Shown: piece after piece, positions 1 to 10,679 of the stretch
How positions within the stretch are numbered: position 1 is the first letter of the stretch
How the letters are laid out: each line of letters opens with the position of its first letter
NCBI RefSeq assembly: GCF_032854445.1
Contig: NC_088297.1
Coordinates: 13,563,039 to 13,627,038, forward strand
DNA: 64,000 nt
Source: Liolophura sinensis
Taxonomy: Eukaryota > Mollusca > Polyplacophora > Chitonida > Chitonidae
Reading direction: 5' to 3'
Notes under the pieces: model-generated
Databases searched by the model: none
What the model saw: the letters and a program-made list of their open reading frames with translations, nothing else
Told to the model about the DNA's origin: nothing
Program-made: the position numbers and the translations under genes

Positions 1-17
1 ATGCAAAGGCCCGAGAG

Positions 18-315
18 TGAGTGAGTGAGTGAGTGCTTGGGGTTAAACGTCGTACTCAACAATTTTTCGGTCATATGACGACGAAGGAATCCTTAGGGTG
101 CATGTACGTGTAATGTGCCTCCTTGTTGCAGGACGGATTTCCACCACTCTTTTATTTAGTGCTACTTCGCTGAGACGACTTACCAAAGGCAAGTAAGCCG
201 CCCCGCCCGAGCCATTATACTGATACGGGTCAACCAGTCGTTGCACTATCCCCTTAATGCTGAACGCCAAGCGAGGAAGTTACAATTTCCTCTTTTAAAG
301 TCTTAGGTGTGACTC
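18..315 (-). mobile_element. SINE family B copy, 5'-truncated, with 14-bp target duplication
   Basis: Family B reads, on the + strand, from a (GAGT)n tail through 'cttggggtttaacgtcgtac' and 'cagtcatatgacgacgaagg' towards a tRNA-like head, so the element lies on the minus strand. This copy stops before the head. The direct repeat 'caaaggcccgagag' lies at 4-17 and 316-329 and marks the insertion. The target is a family A SINE head. Other B copies are at 12020-12355, 54757-58330 (split by a LINE) and 58331-58472. Confidence 0.85.
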
Positions 316-445
316 CAAAGGCCCGAGAGGAAGACAGCATAAGCTTGACTTGAACTCACAGCCTAGCAACTGCCTTGCCGACAGACTCCTGAATAATTGT
401 GCTGTACCAGTGCACTAACCACGAAGGCTCGTTTCAGAACTGACA
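316..445 (-). mobile_element. SINE family A head fragment
   Basis: On the minus strand this matches the tRNA-like head of family A: a degenerate A box near 405-425 and a B-box-like 'gagttcaagt' near 343-356. The 3' part of the SINE is missing. It is the target into which the family B copy at 18-315 inserted. Confidence 0.65.
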
Positions 446-1353
446 AGAACTCACCAAAGGTGTTTCCAGGTCTTTGTCTTGATTTTCGATGATCCATCCA
501 GCTGCTAAGTCAGGATTACAGTTTTTGGTATAAAATAACCCCTAGAAAAATGAAAATGAACATGACTGATTTTGCTTTTTTAACATCACCATTAGGCAAC
601 ATGAATTTATTTTGTGTTTTATGGGCGAGCCCACAAAAAAAAAAATTCCAGAAATAAAATAAAAAACTTCTGATCTCTTTGTCTGATTTTTTATGGTTTT
701 CCTATCTTTTCAAGGCTTTCCAATCGCATAAATAAGTCCTTCAAAATGAAAAAACTGACGGCATAGTCCATCTTTCTCACGAATTAGATGATTTTTCACT
801 TGTATTTTTAGACTCAGACAAACACTGACAAGATTCATTCTGCCCATAAAACAAAAAAGTTAAAATTTTGCGTGACCTTAAATCAACTTTTTGTTATATC
901 CTAGTACGATCTCTCTAGCTTTAACATTTTACCTCAGGGGTCAAAGCGTTTCCTTGTTCACTCGTTTTTAAAAAGCTCAAAAGAAAAATAATGGCCTCAA
1001 ATCAAAATTAAACCTTAGATCATCATAAAGATCACTTTGTATCATGTAAATATTCGTAAGTTTAGACTTCAAAATGATTGATTGTTATATTTTATTCACT
1101 TCAATCTTGTTTCACCTTGATGTAAATAAAATCTAATACACTTGATACCTGATGTCTGATGATGGCACTTTTTGCTGAGATCATCACTTCGAAGAGAACA
1201 AAATACGGAACATTTTGACCCCTGTACTTGGCATGTGTTTCTCATCAGAAACAGGATTAAAGCAGAACCTGACATCAAAACTTCTGATTCATGCATTTAC
1301 ATGTATAATTTATGGAAAACCAGTAGAGGACAAGTGTATCCTTATCATTTATA
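446..1353. other. AT-rich stretch without recognised gene
   Basis: Only short ORFs are seen, with no splice-linked exons, no RNA gene and no SINE. Homopolymer runs are frequent. Confidence 0.6.
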
Positions 1354-1424
1354 ATGTTGTCTTCTAGCAGGAATAGCAGGAACAAGGTTGTATCGGTCGA
1401 GTTAGATTGGCCGTGTTTGAAAAT

Positions 1425-1980
1425 CGTAATGGCCCAGCTGAAAGTCATATTGGCTGAGCTGAAAGTCATATTGGCTGAGCTGAAAGCCGTATTGGGTAAG
1501 CTGAAAGCTGAACCGACTGAGCTTCAAACTGTAAAGGCTGAGCAGAAAGCTGTATTGGATGAGCTGAAGGCCATTTTGACTGAGCTGACAGCTGTATTGG
1601 CTGAGCTGAAAGCTGTATTGGATGAGCTAAATGCCATATTGACTGAGCTGAACGTTGTGTTTGACTGAGCTGAACGCTGCACCGACTGAGCTAAAAAATG
1701 TATAGGCTGAAATGAGAGCTGTATTGGACGAGCTAAAAGCCGCATTCACTGAGCTGAAAACTGTATTCGCTGAGCTAAAAGCTGTATTGGCAAAGCTAAA
1801 AGCTGTATTGACAACGCTAAAAGCTGTATTGGCAAAGCTAAATGCAGTATTGGCAAAGCTGAAAGCCATACTGGCTGAGCTGAAAGCTGTACTGTATTTG
1901 CCGAGCTGAAAGTTCTATTGGCTGAGCTAAATGCCACACTGACCCGGACTCCAGCTCTATTGGCTGAGCTGGAGGTTTAC
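1425..1980 (+). repeat. 21-bp minisatellite encoding a leucine/lysine heptad
   Basis: About 25 imperfect units of 'gctgagctgaaagctgtattg' run head to tail. Because the unit is 21 bp, one frame reads as seven-residue repeats (L-K-A-V-L-A-E type), open at 1354-1668 and again at 1712-1909 with a frame break between. Read as protein it would be a coiled coil with leucine at two positions per heptad. No splice partner, promoter or homologue supports a gene, so this is called a minisatellite that happens to be open. Confidence 0.85.
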
Positions 1981-2116
1981 TGGTTGCAGTCACGGGGTGC
2001 AGTTTGTCTTTGAGTCAGACACATGTGGCAGGCAGAATAACATCACAAATGAGGATAGCAGACAGCCTTTGCTAACAAACAAATTGCACTGTGAACAAAA
2101 TTTACAGACAGAAAAC

Positions 2117-2245
2117 TTTTATATTTATTTGTATGGTGTTTTATGCTGCACTCAAGAATATTTCACATATATGACAGAGGCCAGCATTATGGTGGGAGGA
2201 AACTGGGCAGAGCCAAGGGGGATCCCAAGACCATTCACAGGCCGC
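2117..2245 (-). mobile_element. SINE family A, 3' part
   Basis: Begins with the reverse complement of the TAAA tail, then 'actcaagaatatttcac' and 'cagcattatggtgggaggaa', the diagnostic family A 3' body. The tRNA head is missing. Confidence 0.85.
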
Positions 2246-3001
2246 GAACAGAGAGAGCAGCACACGCCCTGTGAGGGTTAAGGCAGTATATGTAGGGATA
2301 TTAAAGAAATTAACGTTGAGCAAAAAAAAAAAAGAAAAAAAGGAAATTCCATCGAACATCCAATAAAAACCTCAGGATACACATGCACAATTAGGGCTAT
2401 AGGGTCTTGCCTCCGAACCGAAGAGTGAAGGAGCATTGATTAGGCAATGCCGCCACACAGACATTTTAGGTTGTTGATGTACTGTTAGTATGCACCAAGT
2501 TAAAATATATCAGAATTTTGTCTGTTTTGAACTGGAAACTATTTTCCCAGTGTTACTGCCCACCCCACTATTGGTCCCCAAGGTAACAAAATGCTAGGAC
2601 TTCACTTCCAGCAACTTCAGCATTTTTCGATATGTTGTACAGAAAGTGTAAGTTAGGGGGTTATATATTTTTGAGGTTGCAATTGACAAAATTACTGCAT
2701 AAATAGTAAGGAAAATCAATGAGCTCATCTAATGTTTAGCCTATTGACCCATTTTGGAATCTACCGGGGATATTTTTATTGATGGCCTCAGCCTTTCACT
2801 GAAGTTTCACTAACCTTAACGGAAGCATTTCTGGAGAATCCCATGGACATGAGTACTTCTAGCAGATCCTCTCTGGGTGTGAACATAGTAGGCTCTTCAC
2901 TGCCTGCGTCCATGTCTGCAACAACATTAAAATGCCTTTTTCTTTACAATAAGAATCCCCCACATCAGCTTGTGCCCTAATAGCAGGGCCAGTCACTGAG
3001 A
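2246..3001. other. Stretch without recognised gene
   Basis: No exon with splice signals and no known repeat was recognised. Short A-runs occur near 2320-2340. Confidence 0.5.
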
Positions 3002-3275
3002 TTATTTATTTATTTACTTGATTGGTGTTATACGCCATACTCAAGAATATTTCACTTATACCACGGTAGCCAGCATTATGGTAGGACGAAACTGGGCAGA
3101 GCCCAGGGGAAACCCCCGACCGTCTGCAGGTTGCTGCCACACCTTCCCACTTACGGCCAGTGAGGAAGCCAGCATGAGCTGGACTTGAACTCACAGCCAC
3201 CGCATTGGTGAGAGGCTTCTGGGTTATTATGCCGCGCTAGCGCGCAAACCAACTGAACCACAGTGGCCCCCTTGT
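3002..3275 (-). mobile_element. SINE family A, near full length
   Basis: On the minus strand it reads from a tRNA-like head (A box around 3235-3260; B-box 'gagttcaagtcc' around 3180-3192) through the body to the TAAA tail at 3002-3020. This copy shows the whole family: head, middle with 'gcaacctgcagacggtcg', conserved 3' body, TAAA tail. It would have been transcribed by RNA polymerase III and moved by a LINE. Confidence 0.9.
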
Positions 3276-3469
3276 GAATATTTAACCTTTTAGGCCGCTG
3301 AAGGACTTCTTTCGGTCCAATTTATGCATACAATTAATGTATTTCACCTAAAGCTTGGTATGTAAAAACGAATATCAGAACCTCATGAAAAATGAGGATG
3401 CAAAATCCGGATGCAAAGCTTCATAAACGTTGAAGAACTAGGGTAATATAGGAAAATACATGTTATGAA

Positions 3470-3840
3470 GCACGATTTTTTAGGCTGAATTTTCTATTTT
3501 TCCAGTAGGATGTCATCCTCCCTTCAAAACAATCTGCAAAAACACCCCTGAGTTATAAGATCAGTACGAGTCTAAATGTCATAAAGTATTATTTTTTATG
3601 CTGAATTTTATCTCTCTCCAGTAGGAAGTCATCCTACCTTCAAAATAATCCACAAAAATCCTTTATATTTATTTATTTCATTGGTGTTTTACACCATACT
3701 CAAGAATATTTCAATTATACGACGACAGCCAGCATTATGGTGGGAGGAAACCGGACTGAAGACGGGGGAAACCCACGACCATCTGCAGTTTGCTGGCAAA
3801 ATCCTTTATAAGATCAGTAGGCGTCTCTGAATCAGGCATA
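3470..3840 (+). repeat. Tandem duplication of about 115 bp, second copy split by a SINE
   Basis: 'ggctgaattttctat...ccagtaggatgtcatcc' near 3482 recurs as 'tgctgaattttatct...ccagtaggaagtcatcc' near 3599. 'ttataagatcagta' ends both units, near 3554 and 3806. The second unit is interrupted by the SINE at 3668-3797. Confidence 0.7.
3668..3797 (-). mobile_element. SINE family A, 5'-truncated, 13-bp target duplication
   Basis: The 3' body and TAAA tail only. The direct repeat 'aaaatcctttata' flanks it at 3655-3667 and 3798-3810, so the insertion boundaries are exact. Confidence 0.9.
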
Positions 3841-3887
3841 ATCTGCCACATGGTTATGGACCAGATCTTAGGTCAAACAGAGGAGCA

Positions 3888-4176
3888 GGGGCCTCAGTGT
3901 GTCCGAGTGGTAAGAGTGTGACAGCGGCACAATGACTCATGAGCCTATCACCAATGTCGTCACTTCCAAGTCCAGCTCATGCTCGCTTCATTATTCGGTC
4001 AACGTGCGAAGATCTGCTTCCTCTCCGGCCGTACAAGGGAAGGTCTGCCAGCAACCTGCGGATGGTCGTGGATATCCTCTCGGCTTTGTCTGGTTTCCTC
4101 CCACCATTATGCTGGCTGTTGTCGTATAAGTGAAATATTCTTGTGAAACACCAATTAAACAAATAAATAAATAAAT
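3888..4176 (+). mobile_element. SINE family A, near full length with internal rearrangement
   Basis: Starts with the head ('ggggcctcagtgtg...'), has 'aagtccagctcatgctcgcttc', and ends in a 3' body and (AAAT)n tail. About 30 bp after the B box do not match other copies. Confidence 0.85.
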
Positions 4177-4479
4177 TAGAGGAGCAATATTTGATATGGA
4201 CAGAGTATTTTCAGTTATGTTTTATTACATTCTTTGTTCCCTTACTGGTGACTGGGATAAAACGTTTACCATGTTTCGAGGTTTGTTTAGAAAATAGGAT
4301 GTTATCCAAGTGGGAAAATTTAACTTTTAGCACCAAAAATAATATTTTATGATATTTATTTGACTCCAAAAATGCGCATTTTCGATCAGAATTTCAGGCT
4401 TTTTGACAACTTTGACAACATGTATGGGGTTACAACTCCTTATAAAGGGTGAGCTGAGGAATCTGAGTGAAGGGCACCT

Positions 4480-4716
4480 GGACCCAGTTGTTCATAAAAA
4501 TACCAGTATTAAGTCATATTACATATTTACAATTTCAACAGAACCAAGCAACCAATACAGTTGTACACAGACCAAATTGCACTGCAGCACATTTAGTTCA
4601 TATTTAATATATTGTTACGCAATTATTTTTAGGCTAAGTACAAAACTGAAGACTTGGATTAAAGTTAAAACTGGTATTAAATCTTCAGACACTTTTGAAC
4701 AATCGAGCCCTGGGTT
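4480..4716. mobile_element. MITE-like dispersed repeat with 'cccag' inverted ends
   Basis: Begins 'gacccagttgttc' and ends with the near inverse 'gaacaatcgagccctggg'. A second copy at 47817-48060 has the same ends and shares 'gttcatatttaat' and 'taagtacaaaactga' in the middle. No coding capacity. Confidence 0.65.
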
Positions 4717-5333
4717 GATGACTACTTCACTTAGTGTCGTTAAACTAACATATAAGCTGTTGTAAAGACAAGGCTGTTGCTTGTGTTGGTCACTGAACCG
4801 CTTCTCAGATGTTCATACGGTGCTTTAGCTCTCCTACTGGTAAAGTGATGGACGCAGAGCTGCCAAACAATAGCCCAGCTGGACAGTCCTCCCCTTATGT
4901 AGGCCTATAGCCCTGATCGACTGCCTCTCTATTCCACAAGGAAATATCTCTACCCTATACCACTTGAAGCCATACTTACAGGTTTATTTGGTATACATGG
5001 TTTCCCTATGTCATCTAAAGGGTGAAAGCCTACCTCAATATACCGTCTTTCAAGAATAATCGAGCAGTTTAAAATTCTGACACATTTGATTTATTAATTT
5101 GAACTTCCTCTAAGTTCTGGCAAGGTACATACCAGCAGTTCTAAAATTTCTTCCCACGTGACATTTTACTGAGAACTTGTTTTGTATTATAATTTTTGAT
5201 TTTCTTTTGGTCTTAAGGGTATAGTTTGTCACTTAGATTTGGTGGTTAATATTTCGAAAAGGATTATTGTAGTTATTCATTTCTTTCTTTCATTTGTGTT
5301 TTGATCAAGGAATCAGTGGAGTATCCAAAACAA
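4717..5333. other. Stretch without recognised gene
   Basis: No supported exon or repeat was seen. Confidence 0.5.
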
Positions 5334-5590
5334 GGGGCATTTGTGGCCTAGTGGTTAGTGTAGTAGTGCAGCACCATGATCCAGGAGCCTCGCACCAATG
5401 CGGTCACTGTGAGTTCAAGTCCATGCTGGCTTCCTCTCCTACCGTATGTGGGAAGGTCAGCCAGCAACCTGCTGATAGTCATGGGTTTCCCCCCTCCCTC
5501 TGCCAGTTTCCTCCCACCATAATGCTGGCCACTGTTGTATAAGTAAAATATTCTTGAGTGCGGCGTAAAACACCAAATACATAAATACAT
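5334..5590 (+). mobile_element. SINE family A, near full length
   Basis: tRNA-like head 'tggcctagtggttagtg' at about 5344, B-box 'gtgagttcaagtcc' near 5409, 3' body 'gtataagtaaaatattcttg' and a degenerate tail. Confidence 0.9.
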
Positions 5591-6934
5591 GTAGTAAGCA
5601 TATTTATGCATGTGTACAAGTTGTAAAGGTCAGCAAAATTTTCCTCATGGTTTCAGGTAATTAATTACTGTCTCTGAGCTCTACATAACATGCTGCAAAG
5701 TAAGAACTAGCACAATGAGATCGCTCCTGTGGCAGCCAAAAGCCAAAACGATGATGGTCATACCAAGTCAGGTAAACCGTGATATTGGTGTTTTTAAATA
5801 AGGGGAGCCAATATGGTGGACTGCAGTTGGAGAGGGGGTCGACTGTAGTTGGAGAGAGGGTACCTTGCATGGATCCTTATTAGCATAAGGCTGGAAATAA
5901 CTGGTACAGCTGGTGCAGGACATAATGGCAAATGGCCTTCCTGCTATTCACATCATTAAAAAAGTTACAATGTTGTTTATATGGAAGTTTTGCCTCGTAC
6001 CAAACAGTTGGTACCCTATCAAAATACTACATGTATTTCAAAATTTGGTGCAGGTCCTCGCCGACTTTCTCCTTATTTATTTCCAGACTTGTAGCAGCAT
6101 GTGTACATCTAAGTGGTGACGGATATAAACTATAACTCATAGTCTTGTGTCTTGAAAGGCAACACAAGACATTACTTTACTGAAAATAGGCATTGCTACT
6201 GAACTGTAGAAGGCCATTCCTTTTTCTCTATGTGTTTTACCCACCCAATTTCGTTACGGTAGCTTTCAGTCTGCAGCTCTTCGTCCATCAGCTACATAAG
6301 CCCTTTGATGCCAGTGGAACTCCAGTTAGCAACAGCAGTACCTGAGAATGGGATGTTTAATGTGAAGAGAAGATCCTGAAATTAACTGACATCATTTTAC
6401 ACGTAACAAAATACAACGACCTCAATAAAAATCGCAGTAGGTTTATGCTTGTGTTGTTGTTGTTGTTGTGGTTATTGACTAAGTAATTGGAACAGTGGAA
6501 TTTCAAATGCCAGTGGCATCTATTTCCAGGTGTAATGTGAACAAAACACCTGCCTGTTTGTATTGGTACAAGTCGGCCAAGATCCGGCTTCGCTCTTACA
6601 AAATAACTGGAAACATTAAACATAAACTGGGTTAAACCGCGGTGAGGCTGCTTTGACTAGTCTCGCACCAACCATGCCTTCTGGAGTCATCTGGCGTCCA
6701 GTGGACAGGCGGAGGCAGCCAATCACAACTGCACTGCATGCAGTTTTAAGGCTTCCAGGCGGTCGTCACACACGGTTCAACTTCATCAAACTTCAAAGAA
6801 CATTAACATATTTAAATTCAGGACATGAAGTAATTATATGCCTGAGGGTGTTTTATACATAAACAGATAGCCAAGAAAAATACGTATTGTTGAGAATATG
6901 CTCCTGTGTAATACAGCTATATAATCCACTGTGC
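5591..6934. other. Stretch without recognised gene
   Basis: About 1.3 kb with only short ORFs and a (TTG)n run near 6450-6470. I see no supported feature. Confidence 0.5.
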
Positions 6935-7310
6935 ACCGCTTCGGTGGCCTAATGATTAGAGCGTCCGCCTCGAAGCCAGGAGGCCGCCGTCGTATAAGTG
7001 AAATATTCTTGAGTACGGCGTAAAACACCAATCAAATCAAAGCCAGGAGACCCGGGATAAAATTCGGGTCGAATCATACGAAAGACTTTTAAAAAATGGT
7101 ACCTGTTGCTACCTCGCTCGTTGTTCAACACTGAGTGGTGAGAGTAAGGAAACACGACTAGTTGGCCCGGTGTCAGTATAATGTGACTGGGTAAGGTGTC
7201 ATGTCTGGTGTCTTCGGCATGATACTTCAGTGGCGTCAGCACTTTGGCGGGATGGACTCGCCCTGCTACAAGAGGACACAGTATATTACAAACAGTGAAA
7301 AATATGTAGT
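6935..7310 (+). mobile_element. SINE family C, interrupted by a family A fragment
   Basis: Family C has the tRNA-like head 'tggcctaatgattagagcg' (A box), a B-box-like 'gggtcgaatcat' at about 7066, then a middle with 'ggtgtcttcggcatgatac' and 'atggactcgccctg'. The head is split at 6982 by a nested family A insert. Head and tail resemble family B; the middle differs. Confidence 0.8.
6983..7040 (+). mobile_element. 58-bp SINE family A 3' fragment nested in SINE C
   Basis: Only the last 58 bp of family A are present, ending 'caccaatcaaatcaa'. The direct repeat 'aagccaggag' at 6973-6982 and 7040-7049 (sharing the last A) proves a 5'-truncated retroposition into the head of the family C copy. Confidence 0.9.
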
Positions 7311-8457
7311 TGATATATAAGCATTCATTTATTCATTATGTTATGTATTGAAGAGTGAAAGTTACGGGTACCTGTAGGCTGCATTCTAAAACTGAACTAA
7401 CTCTACTTCATTCGTCGGTCTGAGATGCAGATGTATGTATATATTGATCAATGAATGTCATGCACACAGAGAGATCTCAAGCTGGACGTTGATGTCGATT
7501 TATTTATGCTATCCGATGTACGATGAAAGCCATTTAATTGTCTCCCACCAATAGGCCTGTATGACCCAGGAGCCTTCACCTGAATAAGACCAATCGGCGT
7601 TTCATGGGTCTCGCGAGTTCATGCAGATATCGACGAGACAGGTGGAAGCTCTCGCAAACTAACGTAGATGAAAGACATTATTTTACGGTATTTGCTAGAC
7701 TGAATTAACTATAGGCCGCACACGTCTGTCTGTCGACTTGTCTAGTTCCCTCCCCATAACATGACATGGCGCTAACCACATTCAAGGTACGCAGAATACG
7801 TAGGGAACCAGACTCTCCTCTCGATTCGACGCCGCCTTTGGCACCTAACGTAAAATCACGTCTTTTACCTGTCTCACCGATATCTGTGTAAACTCGCAGA
7901 CCTCTGAAACGCCGACTGGGCTGATGTGGTGAGTTTGACGACAGGACAATCTAATCGCTATAATATATCCGCACGCATATTTGCCAAGAGATCAGCTGTT
8001 AACTTTTATATATTGAGTAAGGTCTAGTCGATCACTGCTGAGAAGACCTTCATTATAATACACCTGTGTGGAATCAGAGCCTTTCGCCGAACAAGTCGGC
8101 GGAACGGAAATACGAGCCAAAATGTGTCATGTGGAAAAGTCATTACATTACATTCGCGGACGGCTTGGCTGTCTTCTGGACAATTTTTATCTCGTTTTGT
8201 GGCGAATACGAGTGGTAACTCCATGATATATGGCTTTATTGTGCCTTACTCAGAGGTGTCACGACGTCGACATTTTACACCTGAAGCTATTGTTTTTGGC
8301 GCTATACCCATGTTTGACCTTTCGGTCGTGCCACGACACAACAACTCGCTGTGAAAGCGTCAATTCTTGTCACCTTAAACGTAGGCCTACCTGGCACTTC
8401 ACACTTCTGCTCTAGCATAAACTTTCAAAACAACGTCGCTGTCCACCTTTGCCTCAT
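7311..8457. other. Stretch without recognised gene
   Basis: No exon chain or known repeat is apparent. Overlapping short ORFs at 8024-8415 on both strands have no other support. Confidence 0.5.
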
Positions 8458-9563
8458 GGCAAGCCGCTTTACTTTTTATTCCACTTTTCGTGATATCTTA
8501 AAATAATTTAAGATATCATGATTTATTTCATGATATCAAAAATGGATTCATGATATCCCAAATTGAATTTATGATATCATCAATTCATTTAATGATATCT
8601 GGAATACTGACCATTTTCTGATGTCTTGAATTTAATTCTTGATAACTTGAATTCTACTCATGATATCTTGAATTCAATTCATGATATCATTAAAGATGAC
8701 GGTGCCATCTGTTCCAGAACTCACTGCTTGCCATCTAACCAAAATGGCGGACTTGCAAACTGCAGCTCGACCAACTCTTGATAGAATTCGTAGGACATTA
8801 CGTGAAGTTCAGCGATTGTTTTCGGACAATGGTGACTTAAGAGTTGCTAGGGAAAGACAAAATTTGTCGCTGGCCATTTCGAGGAGAATATCTGCAACCC
8901 TTAGCAGGGAAAAGTATGAAGAAATCGTGAGACCAACACTAGAAATCGCCGAACTCGTGCTCGCCGTCATTTCAGTCGGCCAGCATCACGAGCGAAATAC
9001 GCATGTCCATGAACCGAAATAAAAAGATCTAGGATATTTTTACAATAACCTTATGCCCCAAGACTTGGGCGTTAATTTTTGTGAGATTATTTCTGAATGT
9101 CTCAAGTTAATGTACTCATACTTCAAAATTATCATCACAATGCTGCTAGATAACATAAACTGGCATGAAACGTAGCATACAATTCAACTATATACTGAAG
9201 CCTGGGAATATTTTTTACTAGGAATCACATCCAACATCTGATGATATTCATGATATCTGGAAATGATTTGAAGATATCAAGAGATAGATAGTATTTGTTG
9301 ATATCTTTAATTCTATTATTGATATCTAATTCTTTTTCTGATATCTGGAAAGTATTTTATGATATCTCAAAAAGACACCAACATATCAGTAATTCAGTTA
9401 AAGATATCGGGAATGAATTTATGTTATCAGGAATGAAATTGTGATATCTGGAATGATTTTAAGATATCTTAAATTATTTAAAGATATCATTAATTTATTT
9501 GAAGATATCTTGAATTCTTTTAAGATATCACGAAAAGTGGGCTAAAAAGTAAAGCGACTTGCC
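8458..9563. mobile_element. Foldback element with paired GATATC arrays
   Basis: The ends are inverted copies: 'ggcaagccgctttac' at 8458 and its near inverse 'gtaaagcgacttgcc' ending at 9563. The match continues inward through 'ccacttttcgtgatatctt'. Inside each end is an array of GATATC. On the left it is at 8492, 8512, 8532, 8552, 8573, 8594, 8662 and 8683. On the right it is at 9252, 9273, 9300, 9321, 9340, 9361, 9403, 9443, 9463, 9483, 9504 and 9524. Spacing is mostly 20-21 bp. A possible 9-bp target duplication is 'ttgcctcat' (8449-8457) against 'ttgcctgat' (9567-9575), one mismatch and 3 bp beyond the end. The centre holds an ORF. Confidence 0.8.
8681..9022 (+). CDS. Hypothetical 113-codon ORF inside the foldback element
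   Basis: I do not recognise this protein. The first ATG lies inside the last GATATC motif of the left array. A second in-frame ATG at codon 22 sits in a good Kozak context (aaaATGgcg) and is the likelier start, giving 92 residues. The predicted peptide is charged and helix-prone, rich in Arg, Leu and Glu, with no signal peptide or membrane segment. It has no catalytic motif and is far too short for a transposase. It is the only open frame between the two arrays, so it may be an internal passenger, part of a host gene, or chance. Confidence 0.35.
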   Translation: MISLKMTVPSVPELTACHLTKMADLQTAARPTLDRIRRTLREVQRLFSDNGDLRVARERQNLSLAISRRISATLSREKYEEIVRPTLEIAELVLAVISVGQHHERNTHVHEPK

Positions 9564-9575
9564 ACATTGCCTGAT

Positions 9576-10069
9576 GAGCTGTGCTATTGCCTAGAATAGC
9601 TCAATAAAGGGTTAATATGACGTATTTTTAGATGATGTAAGTTTCTCAACATGATTTCATGACGTACCAATTGTGGTCAATCGGGTAGACATGGCGTCAC
9701 TCAGCGAGTAGCTCAAACCAGCTCGACGGAGATTTTCTGAGGAAACATCCGATAAGGTCAGTGTCAGTGGTGGCAAAAGGTGCATAAGTGTCTTAGCTTA
9801 CGGACAGAGAGTATATTAAGTGGATTTGGATACTTGGCGCACATCAATCTCTTCGCTGTAAAAAGCTCAAAAATGCTCTGCCTATAGAAACAACTCAAAT
9901 TGTTCACGGATTGGTCTATTCACTTTAGCAGAGAGCGCGAGACAAAAAATGCACGTCTACCAACGATCTACCATTTCGTCCCATCTTACAGATGTGATTT
10001 GACTAAAATATGTAAATGTCATTGATTTGCTTTTGATCGTTATATTCTGAAGAAGAAACTATACAGAAG
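9576..10069. other. Stretch without recognised gene
   Basis: Nothing supported. Confidence 0.5.
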
Positions 10070-10158
10070 CAATTTATTTATTTATTTATTTGATTGGTAT
10101 TTTACGCCGTACTCAAGAATATTTCACTTGCACGACGGCGGCCAGCATTATGATGGGT
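10070..10158 (-). mobile_element. SINE family A 3' fragment
   Basis: (ATTT)n tail, then 'gattggtattttacgccg' and 'cagcattatgatgggt'. It ends abruptly where the dispersed repeat R2 begins. Confidence 0.85.
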
Positions 10159-10445
10159 ACGAAATCCGGCCTCTTGTCACTTTACCTCACTCAAAGTTTT
10201 TTTCTAACCTTTCATTTAGTTCCAACTTATACGCCAGCTATCGCCGTGGCTTGAGTAGCTGATACATTTTCGAACAAATGGGCCCAGGGTTTTAAGGCGA
10301 CAGTCATGACAGTCAAGTATATTATCTCTCTAGCACATTACACTCTCAAAATGTAAAATGTCTTGAGTGGGATTAGGTAAAAATTATGCAGTGATGTTAT
10401 TTGCAACTTATCAGACGTCACTGGTCTAGAATTTGCTCAAAATCC
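10159..10445 (+). repeat. Dispersed repeat R2, copy 1
   Basis: Shares 'gaaatccggcctcttgtcac', 'tttacctcact' and the end 'gacgtcactggtctagaa' with copies at 28105-28345 and 46895-47130, and partial copies at 44428-44518 and 59447-60258. No ORF; function unknown. Confidence 0.7.
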
Positions 10446-10679
10446 TGCCTAGCCATCACATTTAATATACAATCACATTGAAATAATACAAAAACGCGCG
10501 AAAACGCTGTCATAACACAGACTCGGTAAATATGTCATTAGTTATACGAATTCTTCATTTTACCCTTAAAGAGCGCTGTCCGGGCGGCAAACCATCACGA
10601 AAACTGTTTTTATGATTACGAATACGGTCGTCCTAAGCTAGGGAAAGCTTAGTGTTCCTTGTTTCAGTGCTGCAGGAAG

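Noticed and set aside
7741-8415. Small gene near 8024-8415
   Set aside because: Overlapping short frames on both strands with no motif.
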